Of a DNA stretch of 30,820 bases, positions 1 through 7,202 are shown piece by piece. The DNA comes from CBDCWA01 sp046048295. Lineage in GTDB: Bacteria > Pseudomonadota > Alphaproteobacteria > Rhizobiales > Hyphomicrobiaceae. Made by a program: the position numbers and the translations under genes. The stretch spans positions 1 through 30,820 of the forward strand of contig JBJOGJ010000013.1 in NCBI GenBank assembly GCA_046048295.1, in the 5' to 3' direction. The notes beneath the pieces were generated by a model. That model was not told the DNA's origin, did no database searches, and was given only the letters and a program-made list of their open reading frames with translations. Within the stretch, counting starts at the first letter, position 1; every line of letters starts with the position of its first letter.

Positions 1-300
1 AACGAAAGACGTTCGAGAGAAGACGCTTGCAACATCAGAGGCAAGCCGCTTAGATCAATCCAACCGATGATCCAAAGCCTCCGCTACGCGAACCGCATCT
101 CTGTCTCAAAGACTGTGAAGACGGACATTATGTTCCGCGGTTCGGATATGGATTCCCGCACGACGCTGCTGATGCTGCAGGGGGACATCAAGAGCGGCAA
201 GGACAACCAACGCATCCTGACACCGACTTCGCTACTACTCTTCTATGTCGCTGACCCGAAGACACCCGACGTTTACCGCCTGCCGACGGGCTCCTTCTAA
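1..300 (+). CDS. C-terminal part of an unrecognised protein (5' end outside window)
   Basis: The frame is open from the first base of the window to a TAA at 298-300, so about 99 residues are visible. An ATG at 67 could start a 77-residue protein, but no convincing ribosome binding site precedes it and the frame stays open upstream, so I treat this as the tail of a longer gene. The residues are mixed polar and hydrophobic, with no signal peptide or membrane segment and no motif I recognise. The last ten residues are VYRLPTGSF plus stop. A strong intrinsic terminator begins about 50 bases downstream, which supports this being the real end of a plus-strand transcript. Function unknown. Confidence 0.5.
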   Translation, partial: NERRSREDACNIRGKPLRSIQPMIQSLRYANRISVSKTVKTDIMFRGSDMDSRTTLLMLQGDIKSGKDNQRILTPTSLLLFYVADPKTPDVYRLPTGSF

Positions 301-352
301 GCGGTCGCCTAAATTCGCGCCCTGTCGCGAGCTACATATTTTCATACAGATT

Positions 353-385
353 GGACGAGCACCTCAGCGGTCCTCGTCCTTTTTT
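353..385 (+). terminator. Rho-independent terminator of the left-edge gene
   Basis: GGACGAG (353-359) pairs perfectly with CTCGTCC (373-379). Inside it, ACC (361-363) pairs with GGT (369-371) across a single C/C mismatch, leaving a five-base loop. Six T residues (380-385) follow at once. This is a textbook plus-strand intrinsic terminator 53 bases after the stop codon at 300. It should insulate the downstream accessory genes from upstream transcription. Confidence 0.88.
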
Positions 386-640
386 GTGCTGTGATCAGCC
401 TAGCCAAGAGTTTTGATGGTACGCCGTCGCGGGACTGGCTGAAAGCTGGCGCATCCGCTGCCAATGGCCGGCTAATTTCCGAGATTTTCGTTCCGGACCG
501 GATCATGGCGTCCGAGGAGTCGAAGCAAGGTTGAGCGCCAAGTTGTCCGCTTCGCCCATGGGTGGTAGGCTCGCCGGGCGAGCGAGAACCGCTCATACAA
601 TCAGAGCCAGCAAAATTGGCCCGTACCGGAGGAAACAGTA
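386..640 (+). promoter_or_regulatory. Non-coding leader region of the solute-binding protein gene
   Basis: I find no supported gene between the terminator and the ATG at 641. It must hold the promoter of the downstream gene, because the terminator isolates it from the left. Visible elements are a perfect inverted repeat GCTCGCCGGGCGAGC (569-583) and a ribosome binding site GGAGGA (628-633), seven bases before the ATG. A weak sigma-70-like pair, TTGTCC and TAGGCT with 17 bases between, lies around 544-572. I could not identify the promoter with confidence. The inverted repeat could be an operator or a leader hairpin. Confidence 0.4.
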
Positions 641-1705
641 ATGTCCGCAAGGATTTTCAATACGCTTGGGCGTACGGCAGGATATTTCGCCGGTGCGCTT
701 CTGGCCATATCGCCTGCCAGCTCTCAGCCAGTCGAAGAATTCTACAAGGGCAAGAACGTAACGCTTCTGATCGGCTCCGGCGTCGGCGGCGGCTATGATA
801 CCTACGCACGCCTCGTGTCGCGTCATCTCGGAAAGCACATCCCCGGCAATCCAACCGTAGTGCCGCAAAACATCATCGGCGTGGCGTCGGTAGCAGCAGC
901 CAACCATCTTGTTACGGTGGCGCCGAAGGACGGAACTGTCCTCGCTGCACTGCAGCGCGAAGTGGCGATGGTGCAGATCGTCGGCAAGCCAGGGCCGAAG
1001 TTCAAGGCTACGGAGCTCGTCTGGATCGGGAGTCTGACGAGTGAGCCCGGTGTGTGCGGCGTTGCTACCCGCACCGGCATCAAGACCTTCGAAGAAGTCT
1101 TTCATCGCCAGATCATTGCCGGAAGCACGGGCCCCAACGCGCTCGAACACTATCCGGCGATGTTCAAGAACCTGCTTGGCGCGAAGTACAAGGTTGTACG
1201 CGGATATAAGACGTCGGTCGACATCGGCCTCGCCATCGAGAGGGGCGAACTCGAAGGCGTCTGCCAGTCCTGGGCATCGTTCGAGAAGAACCATCGCGAC
1301 AATCTCAAGAACGGCGTAATGATCCCGCTGGTGCAAGTGGCCCTGAAGCCGCACCCTGCGATGACGAAGCTCAAGGTGCCGATGTACAGCGAATTCATCA
1401 CGGCAGAACGTGCAAAGAAGATGGGCTTCACCGTTGATGAGGTCGGCGAATACTTCAACCTTCAGCTTGCCTCTACTCTTCTGGGTCGGCCCTATGCGAT
1501 GGCGGCAGGCAACCCGGCCGACCGCGAGAAGGCGATCATCGGCGCTTTCGAGAAGATGATCACGGCAGCAGAATTCAACGGCGAGGCAAACAAGATGCGA
1601 CGGGAGATCGACTTCGTACCCGGCGTCGACCTCCTCAAGGTGATAAAGAAGATGGCTGCGGTGCCGAAAGCCAAGCTCGACAAACTCGAGGACATACTGA
1701 AATAG
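641..1705 (+). CDS. Bug/TTT-family periplasmic solute-binding protein
   Basis: Probable extracytoplasmic binding receptor of the tripartite tricarboxylate transporter type (TctC/Bug family), which captures small carboxylates or related ligands in the periplasm. The 354-residue protein starts at an ATG behind GGAGGA. It opens with a signal peptide of about 28 residues ending in a small-residue stretch (PASSQ). The mature start (VEEFYKGKNVTLLIGSGVGG) is the usual first beta strand and glycine-rich turn, followed by GYDTYARLVSRHLGKHIPGN, a very typical family segment, and later APKDGTV. Length is slightly above the usual 320-330. No genes for the membrane partners TctA or TctB are in the window, so it is an orphan receptor here. 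It lies 106 bases before a ThDP enzyme and may be co-transcribed with it. Ligand unknown; the family call is firm. Confidence 0.88.
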   Translation: MSARIFNTLGRTAGYFAGALLAISPASSQPVEEFYKGKNVTLLIGSGVGGGYDTYARLVSRHLGKHIPGNPTVVPQNIIGVASVAAANHLVTVAPKDGTVLAALQREVAMVQIVGKPGPKFKATELVWIGSLTSEPGVCGVATRTGIKTFEEVFHRQIIAGSTGPNALEHYPAMFKNLLGAKYKVVRGYKTSVDIGLAIERGELEGVCQSWASFEKNHRDNLKNGVMIPLVQVALKPHPAMTKLKVPMYSEFITAERAKKMGFTVDEVGEYFNLQLASTLLGRPYAMAAGNPADREKAIIGAFEKMITAAEFNGEANKMRREIDFVPGVDLLKVIKKMAAVPKAKLDKLEDILK

Positions 1706-1811
1706 GCCTGCCGATCCCGTTTGCCTGGCGCCCGGTTGCCTGCTCATGCTTCCCGCATTAGACGATAAGGAGTTGGCGCTCGGGCGCACCACAAGGAAAG
1801 GCAAAGGGACG

Positions 1812-3548
1812 ATGATCGAGACGAAAGGGCTGTCAGGCGCCGAGGCGCTGCTCAAGGTGCTGAAACGCATGGGGGTCGAGCGGATCTTTGCCTCGCCCGG
1901 CTCCGAGTGGTCCCCTGTATGGGAGGCTCTCGCCAACCCCAACGCCAACGATATGCCCATCTACATGAGCACCCGGCATGAGGAGATCGCCGTCGGCATG
2001 GCGAGTGGCTACGCGAAGGCAACCGGCAAGCTGCCAGCGGTCATGATCCACACGACCGTCGGTGCACTACATGCAACGATGGCGATGCGCGGCGCGCTGC
2101 ACGAGCAGGTGCCGATGGTGGTGTTCGCTGGCGAATCCGTCGGCTTCGGTGAAGACGAGGGCCCCGACGTCGGTGGCCAGTGGGCTAGCCATCTCGGCGA
2201 CATGGGCGGGCCCGCGCGGCTTGTCGAGCAGACGGTAAAGTGGAGCTTTGGCCTAAACACCAAGTCGATCCTGCCGGCGACCATCCACCGGGCCTGCCGT
2301 CTCGCGATGGCGGCACCGAGAGGACCGGTCTTCGTATCGCTGCCGATGGAGCACCTCTTCGACGAAATGACGCGGAATGTGCCGTCTGAGCTTGGCAGTG
2401 CGCCGCTCGCCACCGCCGATCCGGCTGGTATCGAAGAGCTTGCAGAAATGCTGGCAAAGGCCAGCCATCCGGTGATCGTGGCCGAGGATGCGGGGCGGAC
2501 ACGCGGTGCTGTGAAGGCCCTCACGGAGATTGCCGAACTTCTGGGCTGTCCTGTAGTGGAGACGCGGAGCACCGGCTCGATCAATCTTCCGCGCTCGCAT
2601 GGCCTCCATTCGGGCTACGATCCGCGCAGCGTCGTTTCGGAGGCAGATGCGATTTTGCTCCTGGCGGTGATTGCGCCATGGCATCCGGCAACCATTACTC
2701 CCGCAAAGGACGCCAAGGTCGCCGTCCTCGACGAGAATCCTCACCGGGCGGAGTTGCCCTTCCACGCCTACCAGTCCGATCTTTGCCTTGCCGGCGATCT
2801 CGAAACGTCGCTGGAAGCCCTGCTGGCAGCGTTGAAACAGAAAATCGCTTCAGGAGACGAGACCCGGCAGCGGCGGGCGGCCCAGCTCGCTGAGACCAAC
2901 AACGCGCGGCGCCGGAAGTGGCGTGCAGAAGCGGAGGCGCTCGCAAACGAAAACCCTATGGACACTCGCTGGGTCGTGCACGAGCTCTCCCAGGTTCTGC
3001 CTCGCGATGCAATGGTGGTGGAGGAGACGATCACGCACCGGCTGGCGGTCCACCAGTACCTCGACAATCTCGAGCCCGGATCGTTCTTTGCTGGCTGCAT
3101 CGGCGGCCTGGGAACCGGGCTCGCCACCGCCCTCGGCGTGAAGGCTGCCAACCCAGACCGCCCGGTGATCTGCCTGATCGGCGATGGCTCGTTCAGCTAC
3201 GATCCGGTTCCGGCAGCTTTCGGTGCTGCGCAGGAGCACAACCTGCATTTCCTTACCATCATGTTCAACAACCAGGGCTACCTTTCACAGAAGTCCGGCG
3301 TGCCGAAATACTACCCCGATGGGTGGGCGGTGAAGACAAACAACTACTCTGGTCTGCATATCGCGCCGTGCCCGGAGTACGAGCACATCATCCGGGCGTT
3401 CGGCGGACATGGCGAGACGGTGAGGGAGCCGGGAGAAGTGCGGGCTGCCATCCAGCGCGGGCTCAGTGCGCTCAAGGAAGGCCGTGCCGCATTCATCGAC
3501 ATGCGGCTGAAACCGGTGGAGCAGATCGTCAACCGCACCGACAAGTAA
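1812..3548 (+). CDS. Thiamine-diphosphate-dependent enzyme, acetolactate-synthase superfamily
   Basis: Probable cytoplasmic ThDP enzyme making or breaking a C-C bond next to a 2-keto group (acetolactate synthase, benzoylformate or phosphonopyruvate decarboxylase relatives). With the ATG at 1812 it has 578 residues, normal for the superfamily. The N-terminal pyrimidine-binding domain carries the glutamate that activates ThDP (RHEE, about residues 55-58). A central Rossmann-like domain follows (about 200-330). The C-terminal diphosphate-binding domain has the GDGSF motif at 457-461 and the paired Asn at 486-487, the standard metal/ThDP spacing. I prefer 1812 to the in-frame ATG at 1746 because AAAGGGA (1803-1809) precedes it and family members begin near this point. 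The Sir2 gene starts 15 bases after its stop. Not the biosynthetic IlvB as far as I can tell: no regulatory subunit gene is adjacent. Substrate unknown. Confidence 0.85.
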   Translation: MIETKGLSGAEALLKVLKRMGVERIFASPGSEWSPVWEALANPNANDMPIYMSTRHEEIAVGMASGYAKATGKLPAVMIHTTVGALHATMAMRGALHEQVPMVVFAGESVGFGEDEGPDVGGQWASHLGDMGGPARLVEQTVKWSFGLNTKSILPATIHRACRLAMAAPRGPVFVSLPMEHLFDEMTRNVPSELGSAPLATADPAGIEELAEMLAKASHPVIVAEDAGRTRGAVKALTEIAELLGCPVVETRSTGSINLPRSHGLHSGYDPRSVVSEADAILLLAVIAPWHPATITPAKDAKVAVLDENPHRAELPFHAYQSDLCLAGDLETSLEALLAALKQKIASGDETRQRRAAQLAETNNARRRKWRAEAEALANENPMDTRWVVHELSQVLPRDAMVVEETITHRLAVHQYLDNLEPGSFFAGCIGGLGTGLATALGVKAANPDRPVICLIGDGSFSYDPVPAAFGAAQEHNLHFLTIMFNNQGYLSQKSGVPKYYPDGWAVKTNNYSGLHIAPCPEYEHIIRAFGGHGETVREPGEVRAAIQRGLSALKEGRAAFIDMRLKPVEQIVNRTDK

Positions 3549-3563
3549 CGGAGTGGTGCACCG

Positions 3564-4313
3564 GTGCCGGTGGATCAAGAAGACATAAGGGAGTTCCGCC
3601 GCCTCATTGCGGACAGCAACCGCGCAGTCGTCTTCACCGGCGCCGGCATCTCTACCGAATCGGGGATACCCGATTTTCGTTCTCCTGGCGGCCGCTGGAC
3701 CAAAATGGCGCCGATCCAGTACCAGGACTTCGTGTCCAACGAGGAGATGCGGAGGGAATCCTGGCGGCGCAAGTTCGAGAGCGAAGATGCGGTCAAGAAC
3801 GCAAGGCCCAACGCCGGGCATGTGGGGGTCACGCATCTCGTCGAGACAGGCAAGGTGTCGGCGGTCATCACGCAGAACATCGACGGGCTGCATGCGTGCT
3901 CCGGAGTGCCTGCCGACCGGATCATCGAGCTGCACGGCAACGGCACGTACGCGTCGTGCCTCGATTGCGGCCTCCGCCACGAACTCGAGGTCATCAAGCA
4001 GGCATTCCTCGGCAGGGGCGAGTTGCCCGTCTGCCGGGACTGCGGTGGCATCGTGAAGACGGCGACTATTTCGTTCGGACAGTCGATGCCTGAGGCTGCC
4101 ATGCGCCGTGCGGAGACTGAGACGCTCGCATGCGATCTGTTCATCGCGATCGGTTCCTCGCTCGTCGTCTACCCGGCAGCGAGCTTCCCGGTGGCCGCGA
4201 AACGCAACGGCGCCCACCTCGTCATCCTCAACCGGGAGGCGACGCCGCTCGATCATTATGCGGACCTCGTCATCAATGCCGAAATCGGGCCTGTGATGTC
4301 CGAGGTCGTGTGA
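3564..4313 (+). CDS. Sir2-family NAD-dependent protein deacylase
   Basis: NAD-dependent deacylase (sirtuin) that removes acyl groups from lysine, releasing nicotinamide and O-acyl-ADP-ribose. The 249-residue protein has the Rossmann motif GAGISTESGIPDFRS (26-40), the NAD-pocket TQNIDGLH (103-110), the catalytic His124 in LHG, a zinc site of two CxxC pairs (Cys132/135 and Cys157/160) and a late GSS motif (198-200). It starts at a GTG, 15 bases after the ThDP gene, and the PcfJ-like gene begins 14 bases after its stop, so the three are probably co-transcribed. Oddities: the segment after the zinc site reads ISFGQSMPE where many sirtuins have FGE. The Tyr-x-x-Arg pair that marks CobB/SIRT5-type desuccinylases appears as Trp67-x-x-Lys70. 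Deacetylation or another short-chain deacylation is therefore more likely than desuccinylation; this last point is inference. Confidence 0.92.
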   Translation: MPVDQEDIREFRRLIADSNRAVVFTGAGISTESGIPDFRSPGGRWTKMAPIQYQDFVSNEEMRRESWRRKFESEDAVKNARPNAGHVGVTHLVETGKVSAVITQNIDGLHACSGVPADRIIELHGNGTYASCLDCGLRHELEVIKQAFLGRGELPVCRDCGGIVKTATISFGQSMPEAAMRRAETETLACDLFIAIGSSLVVYPAASFPVAAKRNGAHLVILNREATPLDHYADLVINAEIGPVMSEVV

Positions 4314-4327
4314 TACAGGAGTGGCTT

Positions 4328-5788
4328 GTGGCGCGACGGTCGGATTACTTCCGGAGAGTGGATCCGGTTCCGGCAGAAATCGAAGCCCATATGCTCGAGC
4401 TCGGCTTTCAGAGTTCGCGTGCCTATCTCGATTGGTGCGAGGCCAACGACTTCTTTCCCTCGCTCGAGAAGTCCCGCCGCGAAATGAAGCAAGAATTAGA
4501 AGCATACTCCGCAATAAAGGAACGCCAGCGCAGACACGAACGCCTGCACAAGCACCCGAAGGCGTTCCTCGAGAGTGTCTGTCTTGGCACGCTCGCGTCG
4601 GCCGAGCTGGACCGTCCCAAGTTCAAGCGTGTGGCCGAGGCGATCGAGCAGAGCAACGCGGATACCGAGGTGCGGAAGTCCCTGCTTGCCATGCTTCATG
4701 CGCTTTCCCGCTACGACGACCTGATTTTCGAAACGGTCCCGGGGCGCGCCGACACGCCGCTCATCCGCGGCCTCATCAAGCTGCACGACCGCAAGGTGCT
4801 GTGGCTGCGGCCGCTCGAATCGTGGAAGCCCAAGAGCAAAAATCCGCTTCGTCGTTTCGGTGAGCTCACGCACCACCTGTTTGACAGGTTTGGCGACGTG
4901 CCCCGCTTCATGGAGGCCGTCTGGTTGAGGAACGATCGGCCAAGCTGGCGGTTCCGGGACTGGTACGTGCACCTGGGCCGGGGCTACAACCTGCGCACGG
5001 CGAAGACACCGGTTCCGCTGACCAAGAAGATGGCACACCATTTCCTTCAGGCGCCGGACGACTACACGGTCGAGCAGGCGATCCGCTGGGGCCAGCTCAA
5101 GGCCCTCAGCGCGCGGGAGGCGACGATCAATGCCATCGTCGCAACTCGGCTCGGGCGCTCATTCCAGAACGAGGAGTTCTGGTTAACGGTGCTGCGGTTT
5201 TTCGCCTTGAACCCGATGCTCGACCCGAGGCAGATCGCTCCGATCGTCGACTACATCCAGCACCAGCGCTTCGAGCCCCTACAGATCGAGCTGGCGCCAG
5301 GCGTTTGGCGACGGGATCCGCCACCGGAGCCGCGCTTCTCGATGAGCGGGCGAACGGCCGATACGCTGCTCAGGCAGGTGGCAGCGTGGCACGATGCACT
5401 CGGCCGCGTTTCCAGTGTGTCGAGCGAGAGCTATGCGCGCGCGCCATTCGAAGGCTTCGTCGTTGAACGGAAGGAAAAGGATATCAGCGTTCAGTGGGTC
5501 ATACGGCAGTTGATGAGCGCCCGCGATCTTGAGACCGAGGGCAGGGCGCTCAGCCACTGCGTAGCGAGCTATCATTGGTCCTGCTCGCGCGGGCACTGCA
5601 CCATCTGGAGTCTATCGCGCCAACTTCCAGGTGGAGAGTATGAGCGACGGCAAACCATCGAAGTCGACCGCGAAAAGACGATCGTGCAGTGCCGTGGGCT
5701 GGCCAACCGTGATCCGACGCCCGAGGAATGGTCGTTGGTCAACGCCTGGGCGAGCGAGGCCGGGCTACGAGTTGCGACGTACCTCTAG
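4328..5788 (+). CDS. PcfJ-like protein of unknown function
   Basis: The C-terminal third matches the PcfJ-like family, named after a gene of the enterococcal conjugative plasmid pCF10; its biochemical role is not established. The defining stretch EGRALSHCVASY has His410-Cys411 and Tyr415, followed 12 residues later by a second His-Cys (423-424) and then IWSLSR, the usual beta-strand context. The N-terminal two thirds is charged, mostly helical and soluble-looking, with no signal peptide or membrane helix. I chose the GTG at 4328 (486 residues) because AGGAG (4317-4321) lies six bases upstream; a GTG at 4310 overlapping the Sir2 stop is less likely. It follows the Sir2 gene by 14 bases. Its TAG is read from the same CTAG that gives the stop of the convergent hydrolase gene. 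No conjugation, plasmid or phage genes are nearby. Confidence 0.8.
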   Translation: MARRSDYFRRVDPVPAEIEAHMLELGFQSSRAYLDWCEANDFFPSLEKSRREMKQELEAYSAIKERQRRHERLHKHPKAFLESVCLGTLASAELDRPKFKRVAEAIEQSNADTEVRKSLLAMLHALSRYDDLIFETVPGRADTPLIRGLIKLHDRKVLWLRPLESWKPKSKNPLRRFGELTHHLFDRFGDVPRFMEAVWLRNDRPSWRFRDWYVHLGRGYNLRTAKTPVPLTKKMAHHFLQAPDDYTVEQAIRWGQLKALSAREATINAIVATRLGRSFQNEEFWLTVLRFFALNPMLDPRQIAPIVDYIQHQRFEPLQIELAPGVWRRDPPPEPRFSMSGRTADTLLRQVAAWHDALGRVSSVSSESYARAPFEGFVVERKEKDISVQWVIRQLMSARDLETEGRALSHCVASYHWSCSRGHCTIWSLSRQLPGGEYERRQTIEVDREKTIVQCRGLANRDPTPEEWSLVNAWASEAGLRVATYL

Positions 5789-6372
5789 TCGCGCACCTTC
5801 CAGATCGCGACGTGAGTCTCGATAAAGGTGGCGATACGGTCTGCCAGGCGGTTACGGAGCCGACTGACGTACTGATAGCCGAACGAATGCTCGGTGTGGA
5901 CGATCTCCGTCTCGGTGGCCGTCATCCCACGCCACACGCTCAAGTGCCGCGGGACGAGCAGATCCAGCGTGCCGGCGATGGCCAACGTCGGAACCTTGGT
6001 CTTCCGATAGTCTACGCCCCATATCCGCCGACCGATGCGCAGCGGGGCATGTATTGCAACGACCGCCAGCGTGTCGGCCTCGAGCCTCTGCGCCACACCA
6101 TGCGCGATGACACCGCCGAGGCTATGGCCGACGAACACCGTCTGAATGCCATCATCGAAGCGTTCGCTGACCTCGTCGACGATGCGCCGAACGCGGCCTA
6201 CCTGATGCGGCCAGTGGCTGCGATGAAATTCAAGGACCTCCGAGAACCCCCGCCTTCGCAGATCCTCCGCAAGGTTGCGGCCAAGCACGATGCTCTGGTC
6301 TCGCCAGGTGTTCTCCCGGTTCATCGAGCCCGCAATGTAGACGATGCGCAAACCAGATTTCGCCAACGTCAT
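5785..6372 (-). CDS. Small alpha/beta-hydrolase (esterase or lipase-like)
   Basis: Cytoplasmic alpha/beta-hydrolase of 195 residues; no signal peptide is visible. The nucleophile elbow is GHSLGG with Ser84. A likely acid is Asp137 in IAGTLDLLVP, and His162 (or His159) near the C-terminus completes a plausible triad. The opening strand IVYIAG is followed by a short turn in the oxyanion-hole position. It lacks a large lid, so the protein is compact compared with typical 250-300-residue hydrolases. The substrate cannot be inferred. The ATG at 6370-6372 faces the divergent GST gene across 93 bases. The 3' end overlaps the PcfJ-like gene by four bases, both stops lying in one CTAG. Confidence 0.82.
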   Translation of the reverse strand: MTLAKSGLRIVYIAGSMNRENTWRDQSIVLGRNLAEDLRRRGFSEVLEFHRSHWPHQVGRVRRIVDEVSERFDDGIQTVFVGHSLGGVIAHGVAQRLEADTLAVVAIHAPLRIGRRIWGVDYRKTKVPTLAIAGTLDLLVPRHLSVWRGMTATETEIVHTEHSFGYQYVSRLRNRLADRIATFIETHVAIWKVRD

Positions 6373-6465
6373 GATCGGAATAAACCCCGTGTACGAGTGC
6401 TATCGACCAACCGCCTGGGATTGCCTAGCATGACGTGAACCAGCGAGCGCCAGGGAGTACGAACC
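6373..6465. promoter_or_regulatory. Divergent intergenic region, hydrolase / GST
   Basis: These 93 bases separate two genes that start in opposite directions and must hold at least one promoter for each. The only firm element is the ribosome binding site AGGGAG (6452-6457), eight bases before the GST start. I could not pick out convincing -35/-10 pairs. The shared region makes co-regulation of the two genes possible but does not prove it. Confidence 0.45.
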
Positions 6466-7101
6466 ATGCTTACCCTATATTCCAAGGCGACATCCAACGG
6501 GCGAAAAGTCTCGATCATGCTCGAGGAGACGGGTCTGTCCTATTCCGTGCGCTATATCGCGCTCGAAAAGAAGGAGCACAAGGAGCCGTGGTTCCTGGCC
6601 ATTAATCCGAACGGGCGCATTCCGACAATCGTCGACGACGAGGGGCCAGGTGGCGAGAAAGTGACGGTCTTCGAGTCGGGAGCGATACTGATGTACCTCG
6701 CGGAGAAGGCGGGCATGTTGATGCCTGCCGATCCGGTCCAGCGCGTCGAGGTGCTGAAGTGGCTGTTCTTCGCCTCGGGGCATGTCACGCATACGGGGCT
6801 TGCCGTCCATTGGCAGGTACGGAATCGTGACGAAGGACGCGAACATGCCCACCTCGAACAATGGAAGCATGAGAACGAGCGGGTCTACGGCGTGCTCGAA
6901 CTGGCGCTTGCGGGGCGCGACTATCTGGCGGGTGACTATTCCATAGCCGACATCGCGGCCTATCCGTGGTGTTACCGCTGGAAGTTCCAGGAAATCGACA
7001 TCGACCGCTACCCGCGGGTCAAGGGCTGGCTCGGCCGCGTCGGCGCGCGGCCAGCGGTGCAGCGTGGCCTGCAGGTGCCACCGCGAGACGATGGGTTGTG
7101 A
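6466..7101 (+). CDS. Glutathione S-transferase, Nu-class (YfcG-like)
   Basis: Cytosolic thiol transferase or disulfide-bond reductase using glutathione. The 211 residues match E. coli YfcG in length. The N-terminal thioredoxin fold begins LTLYSKATSNGRK and has Thr9 and Asn11 in the positions of the YfcG Thr-x-Asn active-site signature, which is why I call the Nu class rather than a Tyr, Ser or Cys class. NPNGRIPTIVD supplies the cis-proline that binds the glutathione backbone, and FESGAILMYLAEK the Glu-Ser gamma-glutamyl site. The C-terminal helical domain ends with the family-typical YSIADIAAYPW and RPAVQRGL. The start has a good AGGGAG. The channel gene begins 101 bases downstream on the same strand, so read-through is possible. 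Confidence 0.9.
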   Translation: MLTLYSKATSNGRKVSIMLEETGLSYSVRYIALEKKEHKEPWFLAINPNGRIPTIVDDEGPGGEKVTVFESGAILMYLAEKAGMLMPADPVQRVEVLKWLFFASGHVTHTGLAVHWQVRNRDEGREHAHLEQWKHENERVYGVLELALAGRDYLAGDYSIADIAAYPWCYRWKFQEIDIDRYPRVKGWLGRVGARPAVQRGLQVPPRDDGL

Positions 7102-7202
7102 GGGGAACGTCCGGCCAGCGATTCATCTCGACCCGATCGCAGGGAAGGGGTAAGTTTCGCCGGCCCTCCGGGGCGAATTGAACGGGACCACGGGGGACCG
7201 CC

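Noticed and set aside
447..462. Sigma-54-like GG-N10-GC element (TGGCGCATCCGCTGCC)
   Set aside because: Only the GG and GC cores and a few other positions match. In GC-rich DNA this occurs often by chance, and the receptor gene starts about 180 bases away.
1746..1811. N-terminal 22-codon extension of the ThDP enzyme
   Set aside because: The sequence is not similar to the start of family members and its ATG has no ribosome binding site. The ATG at 1812 has AAAGGGA before it.
593..1960. Long minus-strand open frame (455 codons) opposite the solute-binding protein gene
   Set aside because: It is rich in Arg, His and Leu with no recognisable motif. It is the antisense shadow expected of high-GC coding DNA; the plus-strand gene has a signal peptide, ribosome binding site and family motifs.
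3564..4313. Sir2 gene as the effector of an anti-phage defence system
   Set aside because: It is a full stand-alone deacylase with the zinc site and catalytic His intact. No Argonaute, HerA, TIR or other known defence partner is adjacent. A defence role is possible only as speculation with the PcfJ-like gene.
2918..4514. Long open frames on both strands overlapping the ThDP and Sir2 genes
   Set aside because: Low-complexity Arg/Gly/Pro-rich translations in frames opposite clear enzyme motifs; they span the true gene boundaries.
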